DNA of 64,000 nt from Devosia sp. 66-22 (GCA_001899065.1 MKUZ01000006.1:198318-262317), one strand, 5' to 3'; counted from the stretch's first letter, positions 25,882 to 34,857 are shown. The notes: generated from the letters alone by a model not told the origin. Translations and numbers: made by a program.

Positions 25882-26934
25882 ATGTCTAAGCAGGTGCTCA
25901 TTCTCAGGGCGTCAATCCGGTTGGAGCGTGCGGCAGTGAAGGATGATCCGGCGCCGGGCAAGGTGACGATCGCCGACGTGGCGCGCCTTGCCGGCGTCTC
26001 CAAGGCCGTGGCGTCGCGGGCGCTTTCGCCCGAGCGCCGGCCGGTGTCCGACGAAAAGCGCGAGCGCGTGCTGGCGGCAGCGCGGCAGTTGGGCTTTCGC
26101 GTAAACCTGCTGGCGCAGAGCCTCACCACCAAGACGGTCAACCTGGTCGCGGTGGTGGTCAACCATATCCACGACCTCAGCGACCTCGACCTGTTCGACG
26201 AGCTGCTGGCGCAGACGCAGGCGGTGGGCAAGCAGGTGATCCTCATCCGCGTCGGTTCCGTCGCCAAGGTCGACGAGTTCCTGCGCCAGGGCGTCGCCTA
26301 CCATGTCGACGCGGCGCTGGTGTTTTCCGATTTCGCCGATGCCGCGACGGTGCGGCAGATGTTCCGCACCGAGCAGGTGATCATGCTCAACGGGCGGCAC
26401 GACAGGCTCTCTCCCGCCATCATCCCCGACGACGCGCAGGGGATCGACGAGGCGGTCGCGCATGCCGCCGGACGCGGGGCGAAGACAGCGGCGCTCGTTA
26501 CGGGCCGCGCCACCTCGCTGGTCGAACAGGCGCGCGTCGCCGCTTACAAGGCGGCACTCAAGCGGCACGGCATCCGGCTGAGCAAATCGGTGCAGGGCGA
26601 CTATTCGTATGCCAGCGGCCACGCCGCCGCCGGAGAGCTCGGCCCGTCGCTGCCCGATGCCGTGTTCTGCACCTCGGACGCCATGGCGATGGGCATTCTC
26701 GATGTGTATCGCGAAAAGTTCGCGCGCGGCGACGGCAAACGGTTCGCTCTCTACGGCTTCGACGATCTGTCGCTGCTCGATTTCGACGCTTATCCGATCG
26801 CCTCGATCGGCTACGACAAGTCGGTGTTCGTGCGCGAGATGGTGCGGATGATCGCTGAGCCCGGACATTTCCAGCCGGGCATGCCGCCCGTGCTGATCCC
26901 GACGCGGTTCATCGCGCGCAGCACCGCAGCCTGA
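25882..26934 (+). CDS. LacI-family transcriptional regulator
   Basis: 350 residues. It has a longer N-terminus than usual (about 28 residues) before the helix-turn-helix VTIADVARLAGVSKAVASRALSPERRPVSDEKRERVLAAARQLGF; GTG at 25936 is a shorter alternative. ATG at 25882 is favoured by GGAGG eight bases upstream. The effector domain includes VNLVAVVVNHIHDLSDLDLF, VFCTSDAMAMGILD and FALYGFDDLSLLDFDAYPIASIGYDKSVFVREM. It is convergent with an amino-acid-type ABC operon whose upstream region has a perfect LacI-like palindrome (30802-30817); no similar palindrome was seen before the regulator itself. It probably represses that operon. Confidence 0.92.
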   Translation: MSKQVLILRASIRLERAAVKDDPAPGKVTIADVARLAGVSKAVASRALSPERRPVSDEKRERVLAAARQLGFRVNLLAQSLTTKTVNLVAVVVNHIHDLSDLDLFDELLAQTQAVGKQVILIRVGSVAKVDEFLRQGVAYHVDAALVFSDFADAATVRQMFRTEQVIMLNGRHDRLSPAIIPDDAQGIDEAVAHAAGRGAKTAALVTGRATSLVEQARVAAYKAALKRHGIRLSKSVQGDYSYASGHAAAGELGPSLPDAVFCTSDAMAMGILDVYREKFARGDGKRFALYGFDDLSLLDFDAYPIASIGYDKSVFVREMVRMIAEPGHFQPGMPPVLIPTRFIARSTAA

Positions 26935-26941
26935 GACGTTT

Positions 26942-26965
26942 CGGGGCCGCCCGAAGGCGACCCCG
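26942..26965. terminator. Bidirectional terminator hairpin
   Basis: CGGGG-C-CGCC, loop CGAA, GGCG-A-CCCCG; one mismatched pair. It lies between the convergent LacI and binding-protein genes and can serve both strands. U run is weak. Confidence 0.6.
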
Positions 26966-26978
26966 ATTGATCAGCCCC

Positions 26979-27770
26979 TTACCAGATGGGGTTGAGGGCC
27001 GGCGGGTTGGCGGTTTCGCCCCACCACTTCTTGTAGTTGGCTTCGTAGGCGCCCGACTGGATGTAGTCGGACACGAACATGTCGAGCCAGCGGACGAACT
27101 CGATGTCGCCCTTGGCGACCGCGATGCCGATCGGATCGTTCGAGTAGAGGCCCGGCAGCGTCACCAGCGAGGGGTTCTGCGTGGCGAGGTAGTCGAGCAG
27201 CGACGAATCTTCGATCGCGGCGTCGACGCGCTTCTGCTGGAGCTGCAACACGCCATCGGGGGCGAACTGGTCGACGTAGACGAGCTCGGCGGTCGGGACG
27301 GCGTCCTTGATGAACGTCTCGCCGGTGGTGCCGCGACCGACAACGATCTTCTTGCCGGCGAGGCCTTCGAGCGAGGTGATGCCCGAATCCGCCTGCACGA
27401 TCACGCGCAGACCGGCGCGGTTGTAGGGGATCGTGAAGTTGACCGACTCGGCCCGCTTGAGCGTCGCCGAGGTGTTGGCGACCACGATGTCGAGCTGGCC
27501 GGAGACCAGCATCGAGATGCGCGCGTCACCCGACACGTCGGTGAACTCGACGGGCAGGCCCAGCTTCTCGCCGATCATGGTGGCGACGTCGACGTCATAG
27601 CCGACCGGATTGTTCTGCGCATCGCGGAAGCCGATGGGCTCGCCGCCCAGCGACACGCCGATCCGCACCACGCCACGCGCACGGATGTCGTCGAGCATAC
27701 CGGCGGTGGCCGGCAGGGCCGAGGCAGCGACGAGCGCCAGCGCGGCCAGGGTAGTCATGAGCTTCTTCAT
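26979..27770 (-). CDS. Polar amino acid ABC transporter substrate-binding protein (family 3)
   Basis: 263 residues. Signal peptide MKKLMTTLAALALVAASALP ending ATA/G, then the family-3 opening LDDIRARGVVRIGVSLGGEPIGFRDAQNNPVGYDVDVATMIGEKLGL. LVSGQLDIVVANTSATLKRAESVNFTIPY and the C-terminal YEANYKKWWGETA are typical. It is the last gene of the operon permease, permease, ATPase, asparaginase, binding protein. Families of this type bind polar amino acids, but the asparaginase neighbour and LacI control suggest an amino acid conjugate. Confidence 0.94.
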   Translation of the reverse strand: MKKLMTTLAALALVAASALPATAGMLDDIRARGVVRIGVSLGGEPIGFRDAQNNPVGYDVDVATMIGEKLGLPVEFTDVSGDARISMLVSGQLDIVVANTSATLKRAESVNFTIPYNRAGLRVIVQADSGITSLEGLAGKKIVVGRGTTGETFIKDAVPTAELVYVDQFAPDGVLQLQQKRVDAAIEDSSLLDYLATQNPSLVTLPGLYSNDPIGIAVAKGDIEFVRWLDMFVSDYIQSGAYEANYKKWWGETANPPALNPIW

Positions 27771-27789
27771 TGGGATGTTCCTCCGTTTG

Positions 27790-28707
27790 TCACGCCGTTC
27801 TCGCGGGCCGGAGCTCAGGTTCCGGCATCGAGCTTTCCCAGAGCCAGTAGCGAATCTCGCCCTCGCACTGGAAATTCACGACCTCATGGTTGCCCCTGGC
27901 ATCGAGGGCGTGGATCACCACGCCGCCAAGGAAACCACCGGTCAACTCGTTCAGCTCATCGACGGCGAGCTTGATGGCATCGCCGAGCGAGTAGCCGAGT
28001 TTCATGGCGAGAACGATGGTGCGCGAGGTTGCGCAACGTATCGTCATCTCGCCGGTATGGGTGCAGGCCGCCGCGCCGTAGCGGCTGTCGGCATAGAACC
28101 CCGCTCCAGGAATCGGGCTGTCGCCGAGACGGCCGGGATACTTCCAGGCCCAGCCGGAGGTGGAGGTCGCCGCGTGTATCCCCCGCGCCGTGTCCGCCGA
28201 AAGCCACACGGTCGTGTCGCGGACGCGTTCGGGATCGGTGATGGTCTTGAGCAGCGGCGCGAGCGGCGTGTCGGGGAAGGCCGCCGCCTGCTCCGGCGTC
28301 ATTTCCTTGACGAGCCGCTCCCACCAGACGCGCTTGCTGTCGGCCATAAGGACGTCGTCAACGGAGAAACCGGTTTCAGTCGCAAAGCGTCGCGCGCCCT
28401 CGCCGGTGAGCATTACATGCGGCAGCTGCTTCATGACCTCATGGGCGAGCTTCGCCACCGGCAGCGTGTTGGGGACGGCGCCGACGGCGCCGATCTGGCG
28501 CGTATTGCCGTCCATCACGCCGGCATCGCACTCCATGACGCCCAGCATGTTGGGCCAGCCGCCATAGCCGACGCTGCGCACCCTGGGTTCGGCCTCGACC
28601 TTGGTGATCCCCTCGACCATGGCGGTGAGGCTGTCGGCGCCGGACCTCAGCATCTCGACCGTGGTGGGGAAGCCGGGCCAGGCCTCGGCATTGGCAAGCA
28701 GCAGCAT
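27790..28707 (-). CDS. Ntn-hydrolase, isoaspartyl peptidase / glycosylasparaginase type
   Basis: 305 residues. The proenzyme of this family cleaves itself before a Thr that becomes the nucleophile. Here the scissile site is Asp164-Thr165 in RVRDTTVWLSAD, followed by ATSTSGWAWKYPGRLGDSPIPGAGFYAD, which closely matches glycosylasparaginase (HDTIGM ... GRVGDSPIPGAGAYAD). The family hydrolyses beta-aspartyl peptides or the GlcNAc-Asn bond, releasing aspartate. No signal peptide, so cytoplasmic. Its start shares one base with the ATPase stop, and the binding-protein gene follows. The GRLGDSPIPG motif and sugar-type LacI control favour a glycosylated or otherwise modified asparagine as substrate; this is inference. 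Confidence 0.88.
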   Translation of the reverse strand: MLLLANAEAWPGFPTTVEMLRSGADSLTAMVEGITKVEAEPRVRSVGYGGWPNMLGVMECDAGVMDGNTRQIGAVGAVPNTLPVAKLAHEVMKQLPHVMLTGEGARRFATETGFSVDDVLMADSKRVWWERLVKEMTPEQAAAFPDTPLAPLLKTITDPERVRDTTVWLSADTARGIHAATSTSGWAWKYPGRLGDSPIPGAGFYADSRYGAAACTHTGEMTIRCATSRTIVLAMKLGYSLGDAIKLAVDELNELTGGFLGGVVIHALDARGNHEVVNFQCEGEIRYWLWESSMPEPELRPARTA

Positions 28708-29441
28708 CAGTCTTTCCGCATCTTGGACAGGAACTGCGCGACGCGCGGCTGTGCGAGACCGCCATCGGGCGCGAAGAATTGCTCGGCCGGCAGGTCGACC
28801 AGCAGCTTCCCCTTCTCGAGGAAGACGATGCGGTCGGAAATCTGTCGGGCGAACTCGATTTCGTGGGTGACGAACAGCATCGTTGTCCCGTCGGTCGCGA
28901 GCTTGGCGAGGATCGCCAGGACCTCGGCCGTCATCTCGGGGTCGAGCGCCGACGTCACCTCGTCGAGCAGCAGGTAGCGCGGTTTCATCGCCAGCGCCCG
29001 GCAGATGCCGACACGCTGCCGCTGTCCACCCGAAAGCTGTGAGGGATAGGCATCGGCGCGGTCGCCGAGGCCGACAGAGGCGAGCAGCGCCCTGCCCTCT
29101 GCTTCCGCCTCGGCCTTTGGGCGCTTCAAGACCTCGACCGGCGCGAGCGTGATATTCTGCAGCGCCGTCATATGCGGGTAGAGATTGAACAGCTGGAACA
29201 CGGTTCCGGAGCGCTTGCGCGCCTCGGCGAGGTCGCGCGGCTTGCTGACGTCGAAATCGTCGACGGTGATGCGGCCATCATTGAGCTTTTCGAGGCCGTT
29301 GATGCAGCGGATCAGCGTCGACTTGCCCGAGCCCGAGGAGCCGAGGATCGACACCACCTCGCCGGGACTGACGGTGAGGTTGACGCCGTCGAGGACGATG
29401 ACGTCGCCAAAGGCCTTCTTGACGTTTTCGACTTTCAGCAT
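28707..29441 (-). CDS. Polar amino acid ABC transporter ATP-binding protein (GlnQ-like)
   Basis: 244 residues. Walker A GSSGSGKS, Q-loop VFQLFNLYPHMTALQNI, signature LSGGQRQRVGICRAL, Walker B YLLLDEVTSALDPEM, switch VTHEIEFARQI. VTSALDPEMTAEVL is the GlnQ/HisP pattern. The usual Pro of DEPTSALD is Val here, a common variant in the PAAT family. It lies three bases after the permease gene and overlaps the asparaginase gene. Confidence 0.95.
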   Translation of the reverse strand: MLKVENVKKAFGDVIVLDGVNLTVSPGEVVSILGSSGSGKSTLIRCINGLEKLNDGRITVDDFDVSKPRDLAEARKRSGTVFQLFNLYPHMTALQNITLAPVEVLKRPKAEAEAEGRALLASVGLGDRADAYPSQLSGGQRQRVGICRALAMKPRYLLLDEVTSALDPEMTAEVLAILAKLATDGTTMLFVTHEIEFARQISDRIVFLEKGKLLVDLPAEQFFAPDGGLAQPRVAQFLSKMRKD

Positions 29442-29444
29442 GGA

Positions 29445-30116
29445 CTAGAGGCCCCGGAAGGCGCTGTGGGCGCGCAGGCGTTTTTCGAGCGCCGAGCCGA
29501 GCATGGCGACGAGCTTGGCGGCGAGATAGTAGAGGATGCCCACGGCCGTCCACACGATGAAGGGCTTGAGGGTCCTGAGGTTGAGGTTGGCGCCGATCTT
29601 GGCGAGGTCCATCACGCCGATCACCGAGATCAGCGATGTCACCTGCAACTGGTTGACCAGCAGCGCCGTGAGCGGCCCGATGGAGAAGGCGGCGGCCTGT
29701 GGCGCGATCACATGGCGCAGCACCTGCCAGCGCGTGAGGCCGAAGACGCGGGCCGCTTCGATCTGGTCGCGGCCGATCGACTCGATGGCCGAGACGGCGA
29801 TGACATAGACGAACGCCGCCGTGTTGGCCGACAGCGTGATGAGCGCGGCGGTGACCGGTGTCACGTTCATCTTGAGCAGGCCGGGGAAGCCGAAGAAGAC
29901 CAGGAAGAGCTGCACCAGCACGGGCGAGTTCTTGAGGATTTCCGACACGAAGGTGATGAGCTGGGTGAGCACCGGCACGCGGTAGAAGCGAATGACGCCC
30001 CAGACGACGCCAATGAGCACGCCGAGCAGCGAGGTGGCGAGGAACAGGCCGATGGTGACGCCAAGGCCCTGCGTGAGCAGCCACAGGTCGAATGGGGTGA
30101 ACTCGGTGTAGCGCAT
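29445..30116 (-). CDS. Polar amino acid ABC transporter permease
   Basis: 223 residues of HisM/GlnP type. ILKNSPVLVQLFLVFFGFPGLL, QIEAARVFGLTRWQVLRHVIAPQA (EAA loop) and LLVNQLQVTSLISVIGVMDL are the family landmarks. It starts within the stop of the partner permease (TGATG). Confidence 0.94.
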   Translation of the reverse strand: MRYTEFTPFDLWLLTQGLGVTIGLFLATSLLGVLIGVVWGVIRFYRVPVLTQLITFVSEILKNSPVLVQLFLVFFGFPGLLKMNVTPVTAALITLSANTAAFVYVIAVSAIESIGRDQIEAARVFGLTRWQVLRHVIAPQAAAFSIGPLTALLVNQLQVTSLISVIGVMDLAKIGANLNLRTLKPFIVWTAVGILYYLAAKLVAMLGSALEKRLRAHSAFRGL

Positions 30117-30787
30117 CAGTTCACCTCGGGCTGCATGTCGCGGTTGAGCCAGCGATGCAGCAGGCTGATCGCGATCGAGACAAGGTAGGTGAGTGCGGCA
30201 TAGACGAGCAGCAGCACGACATAGACCTCGAACGGCCGGAACGTCTCTGACGTGACGATGCGGGCGTTGCCGGTCAGCTCGTTGAGCGTGATGGTCGAGA
30301 GGATGGAGCTCGTCAGGATCATGTTGATCAGCACCGAGCCGAGCGGCCGCACCGAAGTGCGCAGCGCGATGGGCAGCACGATGCGCGTGAAGATGACCCG
30401 GCGCGGCAGGCCGCTGACTTCCGCCGCTTCGATGATGCCGTTGTCGATGGCAAGGATGCCGGCGCGGATGGCGTCGGAGGCGTAGGCGCCGCCGGAGATG
30501 GAAAGGGCGATGACGCCGGTGGTGAAGGCATCGATGTAGATGCCGATCTCGGGCAGGCCGTAATAGAAGAAGAAGAGCTGGACGAGGAACGGGATGTTGC
30601 GGAAGAGGTCGACATAGGCGAAGGCCAGGCCACGTACCCAGGCCAGTTGCGAGGTACGCGCAATCGCCACCAGCATGCCCAGGATCACGCTGCCCACGAG
30701 CGCGACGGCGCAGACCTCGGCGGTCAGCAGGGCGCCTTCGGCGAGGAAGCCGACATAGGGCGCCAGAATTGTCAGGTCGATCTTCAT
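30116..30787 (-). CDS. Polar amino acid ABC transporter permease
   Basis: 223 residues. DLFRNIPFLVQLFFFYYGLPEIG, IIEAAEVSGLPRRVIFTRIVLPIALR (EAA loop) and LINMILTSSILSTITLNELTG match HisQ/GlnP permeases. ATG at 30787 is preceded by GGGAG; the in-frame start at 30817 would overlap the operator and is rejected. First gene of the operon, with a perfect LacI-type palindrome just upstream. Confidence 0.93.
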   Translation of the reverse strand: MKIDLTILAPYVGFLAEGALLTAEVCAVALVGSVILGMLVAIARTSQLAWVRGLAFAYVDLFRNIPFLVQLFFFYYGLPEIGIYIDAFTTGVIALSISGGAYASDAIRAGILAIDNGIIEAAEVSGLPRRVIFTRIVLPIALRTSVRPLGSVLINMILTSSILSTITLNELTGNARIVTSETFRPFEVYVVLLLVYAALTYLVSIAISLLHRWLNRDMQPEVN

Positions 30788-30801
30788 CCGTCTCCCGCCG
30801 G

Positions 30802-30817
30802 GTGAAACCGGTTTCAC
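30802..30817. promoter_or_regulatory. LacI-type operator, GTGAAACCGGTTTCAC
   Basis: Perfect 16-base palindrome, 14 bases upstream of the first gene of the amino-acid-type ABC operon. The AACCGGTT centre is typical of LacI-family operators. The likely reader is the LacI protein at the other end of the operon (25882-26934). Confidence 0.75.
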
Positions 30818-30868
30818 TTTACGGTGTCTGGCCGGCTTGTCAACTGCCCGGATTCGGGCGTGGCCCTG

Positions 30869-31774
30869 CTAGGGGGCCGGCGTCGTGGGGATCGTGGCCG
30901 TGAGAATGGCGCCGGTTTCGGACTCGGTGATGAACAGTGTCCGGCCGTCCGGACCGTAGGTGGCATTGGTGGTGAGCAGCCCGCGGCAGGACCTGATCCG
31001 GTAGGTCGGCACGCCCAATGGATCGAACAGCCAGACCGAGCCGGTGCGGTTCTGGCAGACGGCCAGCCCACCCTCGTGGTCCACGGCAAGACCGTCCGGC
31101 CCGCTGAAGCCACCGCTGAAGCTCTGGAACACGCCCACCTTGATGATCCTGCCGTCGGCGCTGAGCGGCATGTGCCAGACCTGCTGGCCGAAGGTGACCG
31201 CGACGTAGAGGCGCGTCTCGTCGGGCGACAGCGCAATGCCGTTGGGACTGGGGACGTTGGACAAGAGGCGGTCGAGCGAGCCGTCGAGGTTGCGGCGAAA
31301 CACGCGGCCGGTCGGATCGTTGAGATCGGTGTCGCCCTGGTCGGTGAAATAGAGATTGCCGCGGCTGTCGAACACCAGGTCGTTGGGGCCCTTGAAATCG
31401 GGGCCGAGCTGCGCGCGGGTCACCACCGGGCTGACGCTGCGCGTCGACAGATCGAGCCGGAGGATGCCGTTTTCGCGATCGGCGATGTAGATGTCGCCGT
31501 CGCCGCCCATGGCCAGGCCGTTCGGCACGCCGGCATAGTCGACGACGATGCTGACCTGCCTGGCGGGGTCCACCCGGAAAATCCGGCCGAAGGCGGAGTC
31601 GACGACGTAGAGATTGCCGGCGCTGTCGAACACCGGGCCCTCGAGGAACGAGTGCATGTCCGGCAGCCCGGCCGAGCGGAGCCATGGCGAGGAGCGCGGC
31701 GCGAGCCCGAGCGCGGCAACCACATCGACGAAGACTTCGCTCTCGAGCGGCTGCGGCGGAGGATAGAGCGACAT
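30869..31774 (-). CDS. SMP-30/gluconolactonase-family protein
   Basis: 301 residues, six-bladed beta-propeller of the SMP-30/gluconolactonase/LRE family. Landmarks are FLEGPVFDSAGNLYVVDSAFGRIFRVDP, PNGLAMGGDGDIYIADR, KGPNDLVFDSRGNLYFTDQGD, SPNGIALSPDETRLYVAV and GPDGLAVDHEGGLAVCQ; the E of FLEGP and the N and D of PND and PDG are the usual metal-binding positions. These enzymes hydrolyse sugar lactones. It lies four bases after the permease gene of the CUT1 operon 34857-31779, so it probably opens an aldonolactone derived from the imported sugar. Cytoplasmic; no signal peptide. Confidence 0.9.
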   Translation of the reverse strand: MSLYPPPQPLESEVFVDVVAALGLAPRSSPWLRSAGLPDMHSFLEGPVFDSAGNLYVVDSAFGRIFRVDPARQVSIVVDYAGVPNGLAMGGDGDIYIADRENGILRLDLSTRSVSPVVTRAQLGPDFKGPNDLVFDSRGNLYFTDQGDTDLNDPTGRVFRRNLDGSLDRLLSNVPSPNGIALSPDETRLYVAVTFGQQVWHMPLSADGRIIKVGVFQSFSGGFSGPDGLAVDHEGGLAVCQNRTGSVWLFDPLGVPTYRIRSCRGLLTTNATYGPDGRTLFITESETGAILTATIPTTPAP

Positions 31775-31778
31775 TCGA

Positions 31779-32639
31779 TCAGCCCTTTACGCTGCCCGAC
31801 ATCATACCCGACGACTGGAACTGCCGCGCGACATAATAGAGCGCGGTCGGTGGCAGCATGTAGATGACGCCCGAGGTCATCAGCAACGGCCAGGGCGCTG
31901 CGTCGTCGGCCATGAACTGGCCCAGCATCACGGGGATGGTGAAGCGCGACTCATCGGACAGCAGCAGGAACGCGTAGAGATACTCGTTCCACGACAGCAT
32001 GAGGGCGAAGGCGCCCACGGCGACGATGGTGGGCAGCATCAGCGGCACATAGATGAGCGTGAACATCTGCAGCGGGCCGGCCCCGTCGATCCGGGCCGCG
32101 TCGTCGAGCTCGTCGGGCAGCGTATGCGCGTTCTGCTGCAGCACCCAGATCGCATAGGGCGTGGCGAAGGCCACGACGCACAGGACGAGCGCGAGCTGGT
32201 TGCCGAGCAGGCCATAGGTGCCCATCACCTGATAGAACGGAATGGCCAGGAAGGTCGCCGGCACGAAGTAGGCGACGAGCGCCAGGTAGGAGACGAGCGA
32301 GCCGAAGCGCGGCCGCAGCCGGCTGATGGCGAAGCTCGCCATCAGGCTGCAGGCGAGGACGATCGCCGTCGCGGCGACGGCGATGAGGGCACTGTTGCCG
32401 AGCTGCTGCCAGAACTGCGCCAGATAGTAGTCGGCCTGGGTGAGCACGGTGACGTAGTTGGCGAGCGTCGGATTGACCGGCCACAGATGGCCGGCAAAGC
32501 CCTCGCGCGGCGGCGTCAGCGAGAGCACCACCATGTGGTAGATGGGCAGCAGCGACCACACGACGATGACGAGGCCGAGAACGCCGAGCAGGACGTTTTC
32601 GTGGAGCCGTCTGGGGAGGGCCGTGCTGGCGTCGCTCAT
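31779..32639 (-). CDS. CUT1 sugar ABC transporter permease (MalG-like)
   Basis: 286 residues. Six helices, EAA loop ELDDAARIDGAGPLQMFTLIYVPLMLPTI and C-terminal QFQSSGMMSGSVKG mark a MalG-type subunit. The start overlaps the MalF-like gene stop as ATGA. No ATPase gene belongs to this operon. Confidence 0.94.
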   Translation of the reverse strand: MSDASTALPRRLHENVLLGVLGLVIVVWSLLPIYHMVVLSLTPPREGFAGHLWPVNPTLANYVTVLTQADYYLAQFWQQLGNSALIAVAATAIVLACSLMASFAISRLRPRFGSLVSYLALVAYFVPATFLAIPFYQVMGTYGLLGNQLALVLCVVAFATPYAIWVLQQNAHTLPDELDDAARIDGAGPLQMFTLIYVPLMLPTIVAVGAFALMLSWNEYLYAFLLLSDESRFTIPVMLGQFMADDAAPWPLLMTSGVIYMLPPTALYYVARQFQSSGMMSGSVKG

Positions 32640-33526
32640 CGCTGCTCCCTCAAACGGCGGAGCAGCACGATGATCAGCGGCACGAGCACGGGCAGCGCCG
32701 ACATCATGGTCACGATGCCGGCCTCGAAGTCGGCTTTGCGGAAAGCGTAGCGGATGCCCATCGTCGCGAGCGTATTGGTGCGCTCCATCGGCCCGCCGCC
32801 GGTCAGCAGATAGATGCTGTTGAAGTCGCCGAGCGACCAGATGGCCGAGAGCATGGTGCTGGTGAGGAAGACGCCTGCAATGGCGGGGAAGGTGACGTAG
32901 CGGAACTGCTGACTGGGCGAGGCGCCGTCGATCTTGGCCGCTTCGTAGAGGTCCTTGGGGATGCCCAGGCGCGCCGCCACGATGATCATCGTCCAGAACG
33001 GCAGGTATTTCCAGATGTGGACCGTGATGATCGAGAGCATGCCGTAGCTCGGCTGGGTCAGCCAGGCCGGTCCGTCGACATGGAACAGCTTGAAGATGAG
33101 GGTGTTGATCATCCCCCAATCGGAATTGAGCATCCAGCGGATGGAGAGGATCGAGGGGATGTGCGGCGCCACCCAGGGCAAGAGGAACAGCGCGCTGATG
33201 ATGCGGACGCCGCGGCCGGGCAGCACGAAGAAGCTCGACAGGGCCAGCGCCAGCAGCATCTTCAACCCGACGCCGAAGACGATGAACACGAACGTGTTCT
33301 GCAGCGTCAGCAGGTAGATCGGGTCGGTGAGGACGCGCGGATAAGCGCTGAGGTCGGAGCCCAGATAGAGCGCGTAGGCGATCGGGTAGGCAATGAACAG
33401 CACGAAGACGAGCGCAAAGGGCAGGATGAAAAAGAGCGCCCACGCCTCTTCGAAGCTCAGGAGCTGACCCCGCCGGCGGAGATCCGCCGACGGGGCCAGA
33501 GCATTGTTGGTCGCAGGCGTCGTCAT
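32636..33526 (-). CDS. CUT1 sugar ABC transporter permease (MalF-like)
   Basis: 296 residues. ALFFILPFALVFVLFIAYPIAYALYLG, IPKDLYEAAKIDGASPSQQFRYVTFPAIAGV (EAA loop) and a C-terminal helix VLVPLIIVLLRRLREQR are typical. The start overlaps the binding-protein stop as ATGA. It pairs with the MalG-like protein at 31779-32639. Confidence 0.94.
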   Translation of the reverse strand: MTTPATNNALAPSADLRRRGQLLSFEEAWALFFILPFALVFVLFIAYPIAYALYLGSDLSAYPRVLTDPIYLLTLQNTFVFIVFGVGLKMLLALALSSFFVLPGRGVRIISALFLLPWVAPHIPSILSIRWMLNSDWGMINTLIFKLFHVDGPAWLTQPSYGMLSIITVHIWKYLPFWTMIIVAARLGIPKDLYEAAKIDGASPSQQFRYVTFPAIAGVFLTSTMLSAIWSLGDFNSIYLLTGGGPMERTNTLATMGIRYAFRKADFEAGIVTMMSALPVLVPLIIVLLRRLREQR

Positions 33527-34857
33527 TCAGCCAGCAAGGCAGTCATGCGTTCGGCCAGCTCGTCGACGGCCTTGTCGGTTTCCCAGCCGTCGATGACGAT
33601 GCGTCCCATCGCCTTCTGCCAGAGCTGCTCCTGCATCACCTTGGCATAGAGCCGGTTGTAGGTGTGCGGCAGCGGCGTGGTCGCCGACTCGGTGAACTGC
33701 TTGTACATCGCCGCGACATGCGGATCGGTGGACTGCGAGTAGAACGGATCGGCGAGCAGCTTGGGCATCACCGGCACCCAGCGGCCGCCATTGGCCTGCA
33801 GCATCGGCCCGATGGTTTCAGGCTTGAGCAGCAGCGCCAGGAACGACTTGGCGTTGTCGGGGTTGGGCGAGGCCTTGAACGACAGGATCTGCTTGACCGA
33901 GATGATGGTCGGCGTGGGCGCACCGTCGGCGCCATTCGGCCACGGCACGGTTCGCAGGGCGTTGGCATAGACGTCCGGATTGTCGGCCTTCTGCGACAGC
34001 GGGATGGAGAGAGTCGGGTTCATCGCGACGAGGTTCTTCCGGTTGAGGAAGGACGTGTTGTCGTCGGCGCCACCCCAGTTCACCGCGTCGGGCGGCACGC
34101 AGCCGGCCTTGATCGGCTTCACGTAGCTGTTGAGCGCGGCGATCACCTTCTCGCGCGTTTCGGGCTGCGAGATCTGCAGCGTGCCATCGGGCGCCACGAC
34201 CTGCGCGCCGAAGGCGTTCAGGTAGATGTGCATGATGAGATAGGGATCGTTCGAGGTGGTCGAGCTGCCCTGCCCGATGCCGTAGACGCGCTCGCCCTTG
34301 TCGCGCAGCGCGGGCGCGACGGCGTCGCACCAGAAGTCCCAGAAGGGCTGCCAGTCCTTGGGCAGGTCGGCTTCGCCGAAGCCGGCCGTCTCCAGCATGT
34401 CCTTCCAGTAGTGGACATGCGGGGTCATCTGCACCCACGGCGCGGCATAATAGGCGCGCTGGCCGGTCGCGCCGTTGAGCAGGTAGACGGAATCGAGCGC
34501 GCCCTGCTGGAACTCGGCCTTGACCGGCTCGATGACGCTGGTCAGGTCCGCCAGCTGGTCCTCGAACGCCCAGGTGGGCGTGTAGGCGAGGTCGAAGCCG
34601 AAATCGAAGGTCAGGTCCGGCGGACTGCCGGCCTTGAGCGCGGTGAGCACTTTGGCTTCCGTGTCGCCGGTCGCGTAGAAGCTCAGTTCGGCGGTCTTGC
34701 CGGTTTCCTTCTCCCAGCGGGCGACGATGTCCTTGAGGGTGTTGTCCTCGACTTCAGTGGTGCCTTTGGTCCACCAGATCGTCAGATCGGCGGCCAACGC
34801 GCCCGTTGTCCCCACCAACATGACGGCGGTGGAGAGGATCAATCCTAGCCTGCGCAT
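33523..34857 (-). CDS. Extracellular sugar-binding protein (CUT1)
   Basis: 444 residues. Signal peptide MRRLGLILSTAVMLVGTTGA ending LAA, mature DLTIWWTKGTTEVEDNTLKDIVARWEKETGK. Later ALKAGSPPDLTFDFGFDLAYTPTWAFEDQ and GQGSSTTSNDPYLIMHIYLNAFGAQVV are family-1 features. ATG at 34857 has GGGAG seven bases upstream and is preferred to 34872. Heads the operon binding protein, MalF, MalG, SMP-30 lactonase, divergent from the enolase-superfamily gene. The promoter region contains GntR-like motifs shared with other promoters in this cluster. Confidence 0.93.
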   Translation of the reverse strand: MRRLGLILSTAVMLVGTTGALAADLTIWWTKGTTEVEDNTLKDIVARWEKETGKTAELSFYATGDTEAKVLTALKAGSPPDLTFDFGFDLAYTPTWAFEDQLADLTSVIEPVKAEFQQGALDSVYLLNGATGQRAYYAAPWVQMTPHVHYWKDMLETAGFGEADLPKDWQPFWDFWCDAVAPALRDKGERVYGIGQGSSTTSNDPYLIMHIYLNAFGAQVVAPDGTLQISQPETREKVIAALNSYVKPIKAGCVPPDAVNWGGADDNTSFLNRKNLVAMNPTLSIPLSQKADNPDVYANALRTVPWPNGADGAPTPTIISVKQILSFKASPNPDNAKSFLALLLKPETIGPMLQANGGRWVPVMPKLLADPFYSQSTDPHVAAMYKQFTESATTPLPHTYNRLYAKVMQEQLWQKAMGRIVIDGWETDKAVDELAERMTALLAE

